From: JAITWN01 sp964437335
GTDB lineage: Bacteria; Pseudomonadota; Gammaproteobacteria; SZUA-140
Length of the DNA: 64,000 nt
Reading direction: 5' to 3'
NCBI GenBank assembly: GCA_964437335.1
Contig: CAYTGL010000013.1
Span: 9,697-73,696, forward strand
Of this stretch, positions 16,898-24,927 are shown one piece after another (position 1 is the stretch's first letter; each line of letters starts with the position of its first letter). A program made the position numbers and the translations under genes. Below the pieces are notes generated by a model. It saw only the letters and a list, made by a program, of their open reading frames with translations, ran no database searches and had not been told where the DNA came from.

Positions 16898-18049
16898 ATG
16901 GTCTATCTCGACCATAACGCGACCACGCCGCTCGATCCTGCAGTACTCGAGGCGATGTTGCCGTTCCTGCGCGAGCGCTACGGCAATCCGTCCAGCCTGC
17001 ATCGCGCCGGGCGGCTCGCGCATGACGCGATCGAACGCGCGCGCATGCAGGTCGCGGCGCTGGTCAAGGCTCGTCCGGAAGAGATCGTATTCACGAGCGG
17101 CGGGACCGAGGCGAACAATCTCGCGCTCAAGGGTCTCGCGGCGGTGATGCCGCCGGGCGAGATCGCGGTCAGCGCGATCGAGCATGCCTCGGTGATGGGA
17201 CCTGCGCGAGCGTTTGAACGTCACGGCTGGCGTGTGCGCGAGATCGGCGTCGATCGCGCAGGGCGCGTGACCGCCGAAACCCTCGACGCGGTGCTGACAG
17301 CGGAGAGCCGGATCGTCTCGGTCATGAGCGCCAATAACGAGACCGGCGTGATACAGGATACCGCCGGGCTCGCGCGACTGGCGCGCGCCCGTGGTGCGAT
17401 CATGCACAGCGACGCAGCGCAGGCCGCCGGCAAGATTCCGGTCGATTTTGCGGGAAGCGGCGTGCAGCTGATGACGCTCTCGGCGCACAAGATCAATGGA
17501 CCGAAGGGTGTTGGCGCGCTGGTCATCGACCGCCGCCTCGATATCGAGCCGCTGCTGCACGGGGGCGGCCATGAGAACAGCCGTCGCGCCGGTACTGAAA
17601 ACGTCGCCGGTATTGTCGGCTTCGGCGCCGCGGCCGAACGCATCGCGCAGGGGCTCGCCGAGCGGGCGCTGCGGCTCGCGGCGCTGCGCGACCGGCTGGA
17701 GGCGCGGCTGCGGACGCTGCCGGGGGTTGAAATCCATGGCGCCGGGGCCAATCGTATACCTAACACGGCATTCTTTTCGGTCGCCGGCATCGATGGCGCG
17801 ACGCTGCTGATGTTGATGGACGAGGCGGGCTTTGCGCTGTCGAGCGGTTCCGCCTGCGGCAGCGCCTCTGCGCAACCCAGCCATGTGCTGATCGCGATGG
17901 GCGTGCCGCGTGAACAGGCCCAGGCGGCCTTGCGCGTCAGCGTCGGCGACGGTAACCGGCCCGAAGAAATCGACGCGTTTGTCGATAACCTGGGGTATCA
18001 GATCGAGGCCTTGCACAGCCTGGTCCGCCGGAAACCGGCGAGCAAATAA
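16898..18049 (+). CDS. iscS: cysteine desulfurase
   Basis: A 383-residue PLP-dependent cysteine desulfurase that delivers persulfide sulfur for Fe-S clusters and thiolated tRNA. It begins MVYLDHNATTPLDP. The PLP lysine is Lys198 in LSAHKINGPKG, and the active cysteine is Cys320 in ALSSGSACGSASAQPSHVL. At 383 residues it is some 20 shorter than E. coli IscS (404), and the catalytic loop is closer to the NifS/short-IscS type. A GTG at 16895 is an alternative start. It is 21 bases from iscR. There is no iscU after it, only a 56-base gap with palindromes, so its scaffold must be encoded elsewhere, or SUF is used. Confidence 0.93.
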   Translation: MVYLDHNATTPLDPAVLEAMLPFLRERYGNPSSLHRAGRLAHDAIERARMQVAALVKARPEEIVFTSGGTEANNLALKGLAAVMPPGEIAVSAIEHASVMGPARAFERHGWRVREIGVDRAGRVTAETLDAVLTAESRIVSVMSANNETGVIQDTAGLARLARARGAIMHSDAAQAAGKIPVDFAGSGVQLMTLSAHKINGPKGVGALVIDRRLDIEPLLHGGGHENSRRAGTENVAGIVGFGAAAERIAQGLAERALRLAALRDRLEARLRTLPGVEIHGAGANRIPNTAFFSVAGIDGATLLMLMDEAGFALSSGSACGSASAQPSHVLIAMGVPREQAQAALRVSVGDGNRPEEIDAFVDNLGYQIEALHSLVRRKPASK

Positions 18050-18055
18050 GCATGG

Positions 18056-18084
18056 GGGGTCGACCCCTTTTGGGGTCTGACCCC
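18056..18084. repeat. two GGGGTC palindromes at the iscS-iscA junction
   Basis: GGGGTCGACCCC (18056-18067) is a perfect 12-base palindrome and is followed after four T residues by GGGGTCTGACCCC (18072-18084). They fill the gap where iscU lies in canonical isc operons and belong to the dispersed GGGGTC family of this window. Confidence 0.75.
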
Positions 18085-18105
18085 GTAACAGGAGGCTTGA
18101 CGGAG

Positions 18106-18429
18106 ATGACGATCAGTCTGACCAGCGCGGCGGTGAATCACATCCGCGAATATCTCGCGGCGCAAGGCGCGAGCGAAATAATGCGGTTCGGGGTCAAGAC
18201 CACGGGCTGCTCCGGCCTCTCCTACGTCGTCGAACTCGCTGATGCGGTCGGTCCGAATGATCTCGTGTTCGAGCAGGACGGCGTCAAGGTCGTTGTCGAT
18301 CGCAAGAACATCCTCTATCTCGACGGCACCGAAATCGATTACCGGCGCGAGGGACTCAACGCCGGCTTCCGCTTCTCGAATCCCAACGAAAAGGCCACCT
18401 GCGGCTGCGGCGAGAGTTTCACGATCTGA
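18106..18429 (+). CDS. iscA: A-type iron-sulfur carrier IscA
   Basis: A 107-residue A-type carrier. I chose the ATG at 18106, which has AGGAGG upstream (18090-18094 region) and gives the normal length; the longer open frame would read through the palindromic repeats. The three conserved cysteines, Cys35 (TTGCSGLSYV), Cys99 and Cys101 (TCGCGESF), match E. coli IscA exactly. It accepts or stores clusters or iron for transfer to targets. ErpA is an alternative name by sequence type, but operon position favours IscA. Confidence 0.9.
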   Translation: MTISLTSAAVNHIREYLAAQGASEIMRFGVKTTGCSGLSYVVELADAVGPNDLVFEQDGVKVVVDRKNILYLDGTEIDYRREGLNAGFRFSNPNEKATCGCGESFTI

Positions 18430-18436
18430 AGTGGAA

Positions 18437-18475
18437 TCGGGGTCAGAGTAAAATCAGTTTTTACTCTGACCCCGA
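18437..18475. repeat. 17-bp perfect stem of the GGGGTC family after iscA
   Basis: TCGGGGTCAGAGTAAAA and its exact reverse complement flank the loop TCAGT. This is the longest member of the palindrome family here. The same GGGGTCAGAGTAAAA sequence type is familiar from REP-like elements that RAYT transposases mobilise in other Proteobacteria. Followed by GGACCCCTTTT, it could also act as a bidirectional terminator. Confidence 0.75.
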
Positions 18476-18539
18476 ATTCAAAAGGACCCCTTTTAACTCC
18501 GGCTCTAAGGCGTTAGAATGCCTACAATTTCATCGAAAC

Positions 18540-18561
18540 AGCCCGCTCGTGCGGGCTTTTT
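18540..18561 (+). terminator. Rho-independent terminator before ndk
   Basis: AGCCCGC and GCGGGCT pair around TCGT and run straight into TTTTT. It should end the iscRSA transcript. TACAAT (18523-18528) lies just upstream of it, so if ndk has its own promoter there, this hairpin would be an attenuator in the ndk leader. Confidence 0.75.
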
Positions 18562-18591
18562 GTCACTACCAGTACACTCACGGAGATCCGG

Positions 18592-19023
18592 ATGGCCATT
18601 GAAAGAACCCTGTCGATCATCAAGCCCGATGCCGTTGCGAAAAACATCATCGGCAAAATCTATACCTGCTTCGAGGATCAGGGGCTCAGGATTGTCGCGG
18701 CGAAGATGCTGCATCTGTCGCGCCAACAGGCCGAGGAATTCTATGCCGTCCACCGGGAGCGTCCGTTCTATCAGGATCTGGTCCGCTTCATGACCTCGGG
18801 CCCGGTCATGGTGCAGGTGCTCGAAGGTGAGAACGCGGTCGTGCGCAACCGCGAGATCATGGGCGCGACGAATCCGCAGAATGCCGCGCCGGGCACCATC
18901 CGCGCCAGGTTTGCCGGCAATATGGAAGAGAATGCCGTCCATGGTTCGGATGCGGCGGAGACCGCAAAAACGGAGATCGGGTACTTCTTCACCGCCGATG
19001 AGCTCTGCCCGCGCACACGCTGA
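18592..19023 (+). CDS. ndk: nucleoside diphosphate kinase
   Basis: A 143-residue NDP kinase that balances nucleoside triphosphate pools by ping-pong phosphotransfer. It begins MAIERTLSIIKPDAV. The phosphorylated histidine is His117 in ENAVHGSDAAETA, at the standard number, and GPVMVQVLEG is present. A good Shine-Dalgarno (cacggag) lies upstream. The last 26 bases overlap the start of rlmN in another frame. It starts the conserved ndk-rlmN-pilF-rodZ-ispG-hisS run. Confidence 0.98.
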   Translation: MAIERTLSIIKPDAVAKNIIGKIYTCFEDQGLRIVAAKMLHLSRQQAEEFYAVHRERPFYQDLVRFMTSGPVMVQVLEGENAVVRNREIMGATNPQNAAPGTIRARFAGNMEENAVHGSDAAETAKTEIGYFFTADELCPRTR

Positions 19024-20134
19024 AAATTCCGGCCCGCCGCCGGCCAGGGTCAGCCTGCTCAATCTCGACAGGCAAGGGCTCGAGGACTTTTTTGTCTCGT
19101 CAGGGGAGAAGGCCTTTCGCGCGTCGCAACTGATGCAGTGGATCTATCAGCGCGGCGTGACCGATTTCGACGCGATGAGCGATATCAGCAAGGACCTGCG
19201 GACGCGGCTCGGCGAGATTGCCGGCATAGCCCTGCCGGAAGTGATCCGCGAGCAGGCCTCGCGCGACGGCACCGTCAAGTGGCTGCTGCGCCTCGAGGGG
19301 GGGAATGCCGTCGAGACGGTTTTCATCCCGGAGACCGATCGCGGCACGCTGTGTATTTCCTCGCAGGTCGGTTGTACGCTGAATTGCAGCTTCTGCTCGA
19401 CCGCGCGCCAGGGCTACAACCGCGATCTCTCGACCGCCGAAATCATCGCCCAGGTGCTGATCGCGCACCAGACCCTGATCCGGCGCGGGCTCGGCGATCG
19501 CCCGGTCACCAATGTCGTCTTCATGGGCATGGGCGAGCCGCTGCTCAATTTCGACAACGTCGTCAGGGCGATCCGGCTGATGCTCGACGATCACGCCTTT
19601 GGCCTGTCGAAGCGGCGCGTGACGTTGAGCACCGCCGGCGTCGTGCCGATGCTCGATCGCCTGCGCGAGACCAGTCCCGTCAGTCTGGCCGTGTCATTGC
19701 ATGCGACCAATGACGCCTTGCGCGACGTCCTGGTCCCGTTGAATCGCAAGTATCCGCTGCGCGAACTGCTGGAGGCGTGCCGGCGTTATGTTGACCGCCA
19801 GCCGCGCCGCCGCGTCACCTTCGAGTATGTGATGCTGAAGGACGTCAATGACAGCGAAGCCGAGGCGCGCGCACTGGTGAAGCTGCTCAAGGATGTCCCG
19901 GCGAAGGTGAACCTGATTCCGTTCAACCCGTTTCCGGGGACCGAATACGTCACATCCACGCAGTCGACGATCGACCGCTTCCGCGACATCCTGATGCAGG
20001 CCGGCATCATGACCGTGACGCGCAAGACCCGTGGCGACGACATCGATGCCGCTTGCGGCCAGCTCGCAGGCCAGGTCATGGACCGCACGCGGCGCAGCGA
20101 GCGTCTGAAATCCGCTTCCGGGGAGTCCGCATGA
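18998..20134 (+). CDS. rlmN: dual-specificity 23S rRNA/tRNA adenine-C2 methyltransferase RlmN
   Basis: A 378-residue radical-SAM enzyme that methylates C2 of A2503 in 23S rRNA and A37 of some tRNAs. I start at the ATG at 18998, inside the ndk 3' end, because upstream residues in that frame are arginine-rich shadow sequence and the family N-terminus (LLNLDRQGLEDFF) follows at once. The radical-SAM cysteines are Cys126, Cys130 and Cys133 in GCTLNCSFCSTARQGYNR. VFMGMGEPLLN and the C-terminal cysteine of DDIDAACGQLAG, which carries the transient methyl group, are present. It overlaps pilF by ATGA. Confidence 0.97.
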   Translation: MSSARAHAENSGPPPARVSLLNLDRQGLEDFFVSSGEKAFRASQLMQWIYQRGVTDFDAMSDISKDLRTRLGEIAGIALPEVIREQASRDGTVKWLLRLEGGNAVETVFIPETDRGTLCISSQVGCTLNCSFCSTARQGYNRDLSTAEIIAQVLIAHQTLIRRGLGDRPVTNVVFMGMGEPLLNFDNVVRAIRLMLDDHAFGLSKRRVTLSTAGVVPMLDRLRETSPVSLAVSLHATNDALRDVLVPLNRKYPLRELLEACRRYVDRQPRRRVTFEYVMLKDVNDSEAEARALVKLLKDVPAKVNLIPFNPFPGTEYVTSTQSTIDRFRDILMQAGIMTVTRKTRGDDIDAACGQLAGQVMDRTRRSERLKSASGESA

Positions 20135-20874
20135 CCAGGATATCACTGCCGCTTCTGTTCGTTGTACTGATGTTCCTGCTGGGGGGCTGTGCCTCGCAAG
20201 CGCGAAACGACGGCAAATCGCCGGCCGAGATCAATGCGCAACTCGGACTCAGCTATATGCAACAGGGAAACTACGAGGTCGCGCTCGAAAAGCTGAAGCG
20301 CTCGCTGGAGCAGGACCCGAACCTGCCGATGGCCCATCACTATATCGCCGCATTGTACAATTCGGTCCGCAACTACGAACTCGCCGATCAGCACTACCGC
20401 CGCGCGATCCGGCTGACCCCGAACGATCCGGCCCTGTTGAACAATTTCGGGGTGTTTCTGTGCGAGCAGGGACGCTATCGCGATGCCGAGGAGCGTTTTA
20501 CCCGGGCGGCCGGGATCTCCGGCTATGAGCGCCCGGAGGAGGCCTGGCAGAACGCGGCCATCTGCATGCTGCGAATTCCGGACAACACCAAGGCCGAAAC
20601 ATATTTCCGCCGCGCGCTGGCGATCGATCCGCTGCTCCCCTCGGTGCTGTACCAGTTGGCCGTACTGAATGTCGAGTCCGGGGAGCTGATGCAGGCGCGG
20701 GCCTTTCTGCAGCGCTATGCATCGATCGCCCCCCACACCGCCCAGACACTATGGGTTGGTGTGCGCATCGAGCACGGGCTCAAAAACCGGCCTGCCGAGG
20801 ATGACTATGCACGGCAATTGCGTGAGCAATACCCGCGTGCGGACGAGACTGCCAGGCTGCGCGAGCTCAATTAA
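20131..20874 (+). CDS. pilF: type IV pilus biogenesis/stability lipoprotein PilF (PilW)
   Basis: A 247-residue outer-membrane lipoprotein with a signal peptide and lipobox FLLGGC (Cys20), then about five TPR units (residues ~38-235), among them AEINAQLGLSYMQQGNYEVA and DPALLNNFGVFLCEQGRYRDA. PilF/PilW pilots the secretin PilQ to the outer membrane and stabilises pili. The start ATG overlaps the rlmN stop, so the genes are coupled. The position between rlmN and rodZ is the conserved one. Confidence 0.92.
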   Translation: MTRISLPLLFVVLMFLLGGCASQARNDGKSPAEINAQLGLSYMQQGNYEVALEKLKRSLEQDPNLPMAHHYIAALYNSVRNYELADQHYRRAIRLTPNDPALLNNFGVFLCEQGRYRDAEERFTRAAGISGYERPEEAWQNAAICMLRIPDNTKAETYFRRALAIDPLLPSVLYQLAVLNVESGELMQARAFLQRYASIAPHTAQTLWVGVRIEHGLKNRPAEDDYARQLREQYPRADETARLRELN

Positions 20875-20877
20875 GCA

Positions 20878-21747
20878 ATGAATAAGGCATCCGGCAGCCA
20901 GGATGAGGCAGCCGAAGCGGACCGCGCGCGGGCCGTTGCCGGCCCCTCGGCGGGCCAGCGTCTGCGCGAGGCCCGGGAAGCGAGCGGCCAGCAGGTCGAG
21001 GAGGCCGCTGTCGCGCTGCACCTGATGCCGGCCCAGATCCGGGCGCTGGAGGCCGACGATTACGCGAAATTCCCGGCCCCGATCTTTGTCAGCGGTTATG
21101 TGCGGAAATACGCGGCCCATCTCAATCTCGATCCCGCGCCATTACTGGCCGCGCTGGAACAGGCGGGACTGAGGACGCCGCCGATTCGATCGGAACTGAC
21201 CGCGAGCTTCCCGGCGCCGGCCCCGCCCGGGCTGCCGAGGGAGGCGCGCACCGCGGTCGCCGTGATCGCGGGCATCGTCATTCTCGCGGCCGTGTGGTAC
21301 CTCCTGATGCGCCCGCCAGGCGAGATCGATGTCCCTGCGCCCGACGGCGCGCCCGTGCCCGGTATCGTGCCGCCGGAGACGGCGACACCGACGCCCGCGA
21401 CTCCAGCGCCGGGCGAAGCGCCTTTGTCGACAGGGCCGTCGGTACTTCCGGCCCCGACTGTGCCGGAAGGCCCGATGGACCAGCTCGTGATGAGCTTCAG
21501 CGGCAGCTCCTGGGTCGAGGTCGTCGATGTCACCGGGCGGCGCCTGGCCTACCGCATGGGCGTGGACGGCGAAGTGCTGAGCCTGCGGGGACTCGCGCCG
21601 TTTGATATCCTGCTCGGTAACGCGCCGAACGTCGCTATCGATTACAATGGTGCGCCCTACCGGAATTTCCCGGTCAACCGCCATAAGGTAGCAAGTTTCA
21701 CGCTGGGCCGGCCCGGCGAGGCGCCCGGCCCGGGACTCGATCAGTAA
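20878..21747 (+). CDS. rodZ: RodZ-like cytoskeletal membrane protein
   Basis: A 289-residue protein with RodZ architecture. A cytoplasmic Xre-like helix-turn-helix (about 24-90) begins GQRLREAREASGQQVEEAA and contains RALEADDYAKFPAPIFVSGY. One membrane segment follows (about 122-142), then a Pro/Thr/Ala-rich periplasmic linker and a C-terminal DUF4115 domain (about 200-270) with FSGSSWVEVVDVTGRRLAY. RodZ links MreB to the cell-wall elongation complex. It starts three bases after the pilF stop. At 289 residues it is a little shorter than E. coli RodZ (337), mainly in the linker. Confidence 0.9.
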   Translation: MNKASGSQDEAAEADRARAVAGPSAGQRLREAREASGQQVEEAAVALHLMPAQIRALEADDYAKFPAPIFVSGYVRKYAAHLNLDPAPLLAALEQAGLRTPPIRSELTASFPAPAPPGLPREARTAVAVIAGIVILAAVWYLLMRPPGEIDVPAPDGAPVPGIVPPETATPTPATPAPGEAPLSTGPSVLPAPTVPEGPMDQLVMSFSGSSWVEVVDVTGRRLAYRMGVDGEVLSLRGLAPFDILLGNAPNVAIDYNGAPYRNFPVNRHKVASFTLGRPGEAPGPGLDQ

Positions 21748-21777
21748 CCCGGCGACGCAAAGTGAGGGTTCGATGAC

Positions 21778-22923
21778 ATGAAATCCACGCATCATATCGC
21801 GCGGCGCAAGTCCCGCCGGATCATGGTCGGCAAGGTGCCGGTCGGCGGCGACGCGCCGATCTCGGTGCAGAGCATGACCAACACGGAGACCTGCGACATC
21901 GCCGCGACGGTCGCGCAGATCCGCGCGCTCGAAAACGCCGGCGCCGACATCGTGCGGGTCTCGGTGCCGTCGATGGAGGCCGCCGACGCCTTCGGTGCTA
22001 TTCGCAAGCAGGTCGCGGTCCCGCTCATCGCCGATATCCATTTCGATTATCGTATCGCGCTCCGCGTCGCCGAACTCGGCGTCGATTGCCTGCGCATCAA
22101 TCCCGGCAACATCGGCCGCGAGGATCGCGTGCGCGCGGTCGTCGAGAGCGCGCGCGATCACGGCATCCCGATCCGCATCGGCGTCAACGCCGGCTCGCTC
22201 GAAAAGGATCTGCAGGCAAAGTACGGTGAACCGACGCCGGCCGCGCTGGTCGAATCGGCGCTGCGCCATATCGATATCCTGAATCGGCTCGATTTTCACG
22301 ACTTCAAGGTCAGCCTCAAGGCCTCCGAGATTTTCATGGCGGTCGAGGCCTACCGGTTGATCGCGACGCAGATCGAGCAGCCGCTGCACCTTGGCATCAC
22401 CGAGGCCGGCGGCCTGCGTTCCGGCACGGTCAAGTCCGCGATCGGCCTCGGCATGCTGCTCGCCGACGGCATCGGCGACACGATCCGGATCTCGCTTGCC
22501 GCCGATCCGGTCGAGGAGGTCAAGGTCGGCTGGGACATACTGAAGAGCCTGCATCTGCGCAGCCGCGGCATCAATCTGGTCGCATGCCCGTCGTGCTCGC
22601 GGCAGGAGTTCGATGTCATCGCGACAGTCAATGCACTCGAGGCGCGGCTCGAGGATATCAAGGATGACCTCGACGTCGCGGTGATCGGCTGCGTCGTCAA
22701 CGGGCCCGGCGAGGCGCGCGAGGCGCATATCGGCCTGACCGGCGGTTCACCGGGCAACCTCATCTTTATCGACGGCAAGCCGCATCACAAGGTCAGCCGC
22801 GAGGCGTTGCTCGACGACCTCGAGCAGACAATACGCGCGCAGATCGAACAGCGTCGGGCGTCCGCGGACGCGAGCGGACTCCTGCGAGTCGAGCTACCCG
22901 CCGCCAAGTCGCAAGGCGGCTGA
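21778..22923 (+). CDS. ispG: (E)-4-hydroxy-3-methylbut-2-enyl-diphosphate synthase
   Basis: A 381-residue IspG, the [4Fe-4S] enzyme of the methylerythritol-phosphate isoprenoid pathway. It has the family start ARRKSRRIMVGKVPVGG, PISVQSMTNTET, RINPGNIG and RIGVNAGSLEKDLQ. The cluster ligands lie in LVACPSCSRQEFDV and VIGCVVNGPGEA. It is about ten residues longer than the E. coli enzyme owing to an Ala/Ser tail. It lies between rodZ and hisS in the usual order. Confidence 0.97.
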   Translation: MKSTHHIARRKSRRIMVGKVPVGGDAPISVQSMTNTETCDIAATVAQIRALENAGADIVRVSVPSMEAADAFGAIRKQVAVPLIADIHFDYRIALRVAELGVDCLRINPGNIGREDRVRAVVESARDHGIPIRIGVNAGSLEKDLQAKYGEPTPAALVESALRHIDILNRLDFHDFKVSLKASEIFMAVEAYRLIATQIEQPLHLGITEAGGLRSGTVKSAIGLGMLLADGIGDTIRISLAADPVEEVKVGWDILKSLHLRSRGINLVACPSCSRQEFDVIATVNALEARLEDIKDDLDVAVIGCVVNGPGEAREAHIGLTGGSPGNLIFIDGKPHHKVSREALLDDLEQTIRAQIEQRRASADASGLLRVELPAAKSQGG

Positions 22924-22995
22924 ACCCGCCGGCCTGCTCATTACCGGACAGATTCAGACTCGCCTGTTCAGACCCGAAAACCATCAGGATCGATC

Positions 22996-24282
22996 TTGAC
23001 CAGGAACATCCAGGCAATCCGCGGCATGCATGACGTGCTTCCGTCCGCCACGCCCGCGTGGCGGCGGCTCGAGCGCGAGATGCGCCGTCTTGCCGCGGCC
23101 TACGGCTTTGAGGAGATTCGCGTCCCGCTGGTCGAGAAGACCGAGCTCTTCGAGCGCACGATCGGCGAGGTCACCGATATCGTCGAGAAGGAGATGTACA
23201 CCTTCGAGGACCTCGGTGGCGACCGGTTGAGCCTGCGACCCGAAGGTACCGCCGGCATCGTGCGCGCCTGCATCGAACATGGCCTGATCCATAACCAGCC
23301 CCGGAGACTGTGGTATCTCGGACCGATGTTTCGCCACGAACGCCCGCAAAAAGGGCGTTATCGCCAGTTTCACCAGTGGGGCGTCGAGGCCTACGGTTTC
23401 ACCGGCCCGGACATCGACGTGGAACTGATCCTGATGACAGCGCGGCTGTGGCGCCGTCTCGGTATCGAGGGCTTGCGCCTCGAGATCAACACGCTCGGCT
23501 CGGCCGAGTCGCGGGAGCGTTACCGCGAGGAGCTGGTCGACTACCTGTCGGACCGCCGCGACGAACTCGACGCGGACAGCGTGCGACGTCTCGAACGCAA
23601 TCCGTTGCGCGTGCTGGACAGCAAGAATCCGGCGTTGCGGCCACTGCTCGACGCGGCACCGACGCTCGCGGATTGTCTCGACGAGGAATCCGCGCGCCAC
23701 TTTGCATCGCTGCGCGCGCTCCTCGATAGCGCCGGCGTCGCGTATACGGTCAACCCGCGACTGGTGCGCGGCCTCGATTATTATGGCCGGACCGTGTTTG
23801 AATGGACGACCGACCGGCTCGGCGCGCAGGCTGCGGTATGCGCGGGCGGTCGTTACGACCGGCTGATCGAACAGCTCGGTGGACAGCCGATCCCCGCGGT
23901 CGGATTCGCGCTCGGCATCGAGCGAGTGCTGGCGCTGCTCGAAGGCGATGTGGCCTTCATGCACGATGACGCGCCGCATGCCTGGATGATCCTGGTCGGC
24001 GAGGCCGCCGAACGCACCGGCCGCGCGCTCGCCGAGTCCTTGCGCGATGCGCTGCCGGACCTGCGCCTGTGCGTGAATTGTGGCGGCGGCAGTTTCAAGA
24101 GTCAGTTCAAAAAGGCGGACAAGAGCGGCGCACCGCTTGCGCTGATCCTCGGCGACGATGAGGCCGCGAGCGGACAGATCGGCGTCAAGTTTCTGCGCGA
24201 GGAACGTCCCCAGGCGGTGCTGTCGCAACCGGAACTCGTAACCTGGCTGTCCGGCGCGTTGAGCCTGCCTGCGCCAAACTAA
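22996..24282 (+). CDS. hisS: histidyl-tRNA synthetase
   Basis: A 428-residue class II aminoacyl-tRNA synthetase. The start is TTG at 22996, giving MTRNIQAIRGMHDVLP, the standard N-terminus. Motif 2 is in LGPMFRHERPQKGRYRQFHQ, and the histidine-specific motifs are GGRYDRLIEQLGG and VRGLDYYGRTVFEW. Motif 3 is GFALGIERVL. The C-terminal anticodon-binding domain covers about 330-425. A 72-base gap separates it from ispG and 18 bases separate it from the yfgM-like gene. Confidence 0.98.
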   Translation: MTRNIQAIRGMHDVLPSATPAWRRLEREMRRLAAAYGFEEIRVPLVEKTELFERTIGEVTDIVEKEMYTFEDLGGDRLSLRPEGTAGIVRACIEHGLIHNQPRRLWYLGPMFRHERPQKGRYRQFHQWGVEAYGFTGPDIDVELILMTARLWRRLGIEGLRLEINTLGSAESRERYREELVDYLSDRRDELDADSVRRLERNPLRVLDSKNPALRPLLDAAPTLADCLDEESARHFASLRALLDSAGVAYTVNPRLVRGLDYYGRTVFEWTTDRLGAQAAVCAGGRYDRLIEQLGGQPIPAVGFALGIERVLALLEGDVAFMHDDAPHAWMILVGEAAERTGRALAESLRDALPDLRLCVNCGGGSFKSQFKKADKSGAPLALILGDDEAASGQIGVKFLREERPQAVLSQPELVTWLSGALSLPAPN

Positions 24283-24300
24283 TGATGGAGAGATCGAACC

Positions 24301-24927
24301 ATGCAAACGGATGATGAACAACTGGAAGCCATCAAGGGGTGGTGGAAAAAAAATCGCACCCCGCTGCTGGGCGGCATCATCATCGGCGCCGTCGCGCTTT
24401 TCGGCACCCGCGGCTGGATGAATCACCAGGAACAGCAGGGTATATCTGCGTCGGCAGAATACGAGCAGTTACAGGTCGAGATGTCGGCCGGCAATCTTGA
24501 TGCGCTGACCCGCCGGGGCGACTATCTGATCGAGAATTATTCCCGCACGCCGTACGCCGTGCTCGCCGCCTTCGCTCTCGCGAAGGTATATGTCGAGCAG
24601 GGCGATCTCGCCGCCGCGGCGCATCGGCTGCAGTGGGCGGTCGATCACGCGAAGACGCCGGAGATGACGCACATCGCGCGGCTGCGCCTCGCCCGCGTCA
24701 TGGCCGCGGACGGCCGGGGGCAGCAGGCGCTGGCGCTGCTCGAGGGCGTCGAGCCGGGCGCCTTCGCGGCTTCGTATGAGGAACTCAAGGGTGATCTCTA
24801 TGCCGAGATCGGCCAGACCGATCGCGCCCGGCGCGCTTATCAGAGCGCGGTGAACGCGCTCGACGTCGGCGCCGGCGCCGAGATCGTGCAGATGAAGCTC
24901 GACGGGCTCGGTGCGGAGGGTGGATGA
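24301..24927 (+). CDS. yfgM: YfgM-like ancillary SecYEG translocon protein
   Basis: A 208-residue inner-membrane protein. A short cytoplasmic segment (MQTDDEQLEAIKGWWKKNRTP) precedes one transmembrane helix (about 22-42) and a periplasmic TPR-like domain (to 208). In E. coli YfgM associates with PpiD at the Sec translocon and helps periplasmic folding. The N-terminal pattern EQLEAIKxWWKxN is the family hallmark. Its stop overlaps the bamB ATG, so translation is likely coupled. Confidence 0.9.
   Translation: MQTDDEQLEAIKGWWKKNRTPLLGGIIIGAVALFGTRGWMNHQEQQGISASAEYEQLQVEMSAGNLDALTRRGDYLIENYSRTPYAVLAAFALAKVYVEQGDLAAAAHRLQWAVDHAKTPEMTHIARLRLARVMAADGRGQQALALLEGVEPGAFAASYEELKGDLYAEIGQTDRARRAYQSAVNALDVGAGAEIVQMKLDGLGAEGG

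Noticed and set aside
16367..18016. 549-codon minus-strand frame over iscR/iscS
   Set aside because: Antisense shadow of two clear genes; no start context and no domain.
21142..24426. Two long minus-strand frames (21142-22728 and 22984-24426)
   Set aside because: Antisense to rodZ/ispG and hisS; codon pattern and composition are those of a shadow frame.
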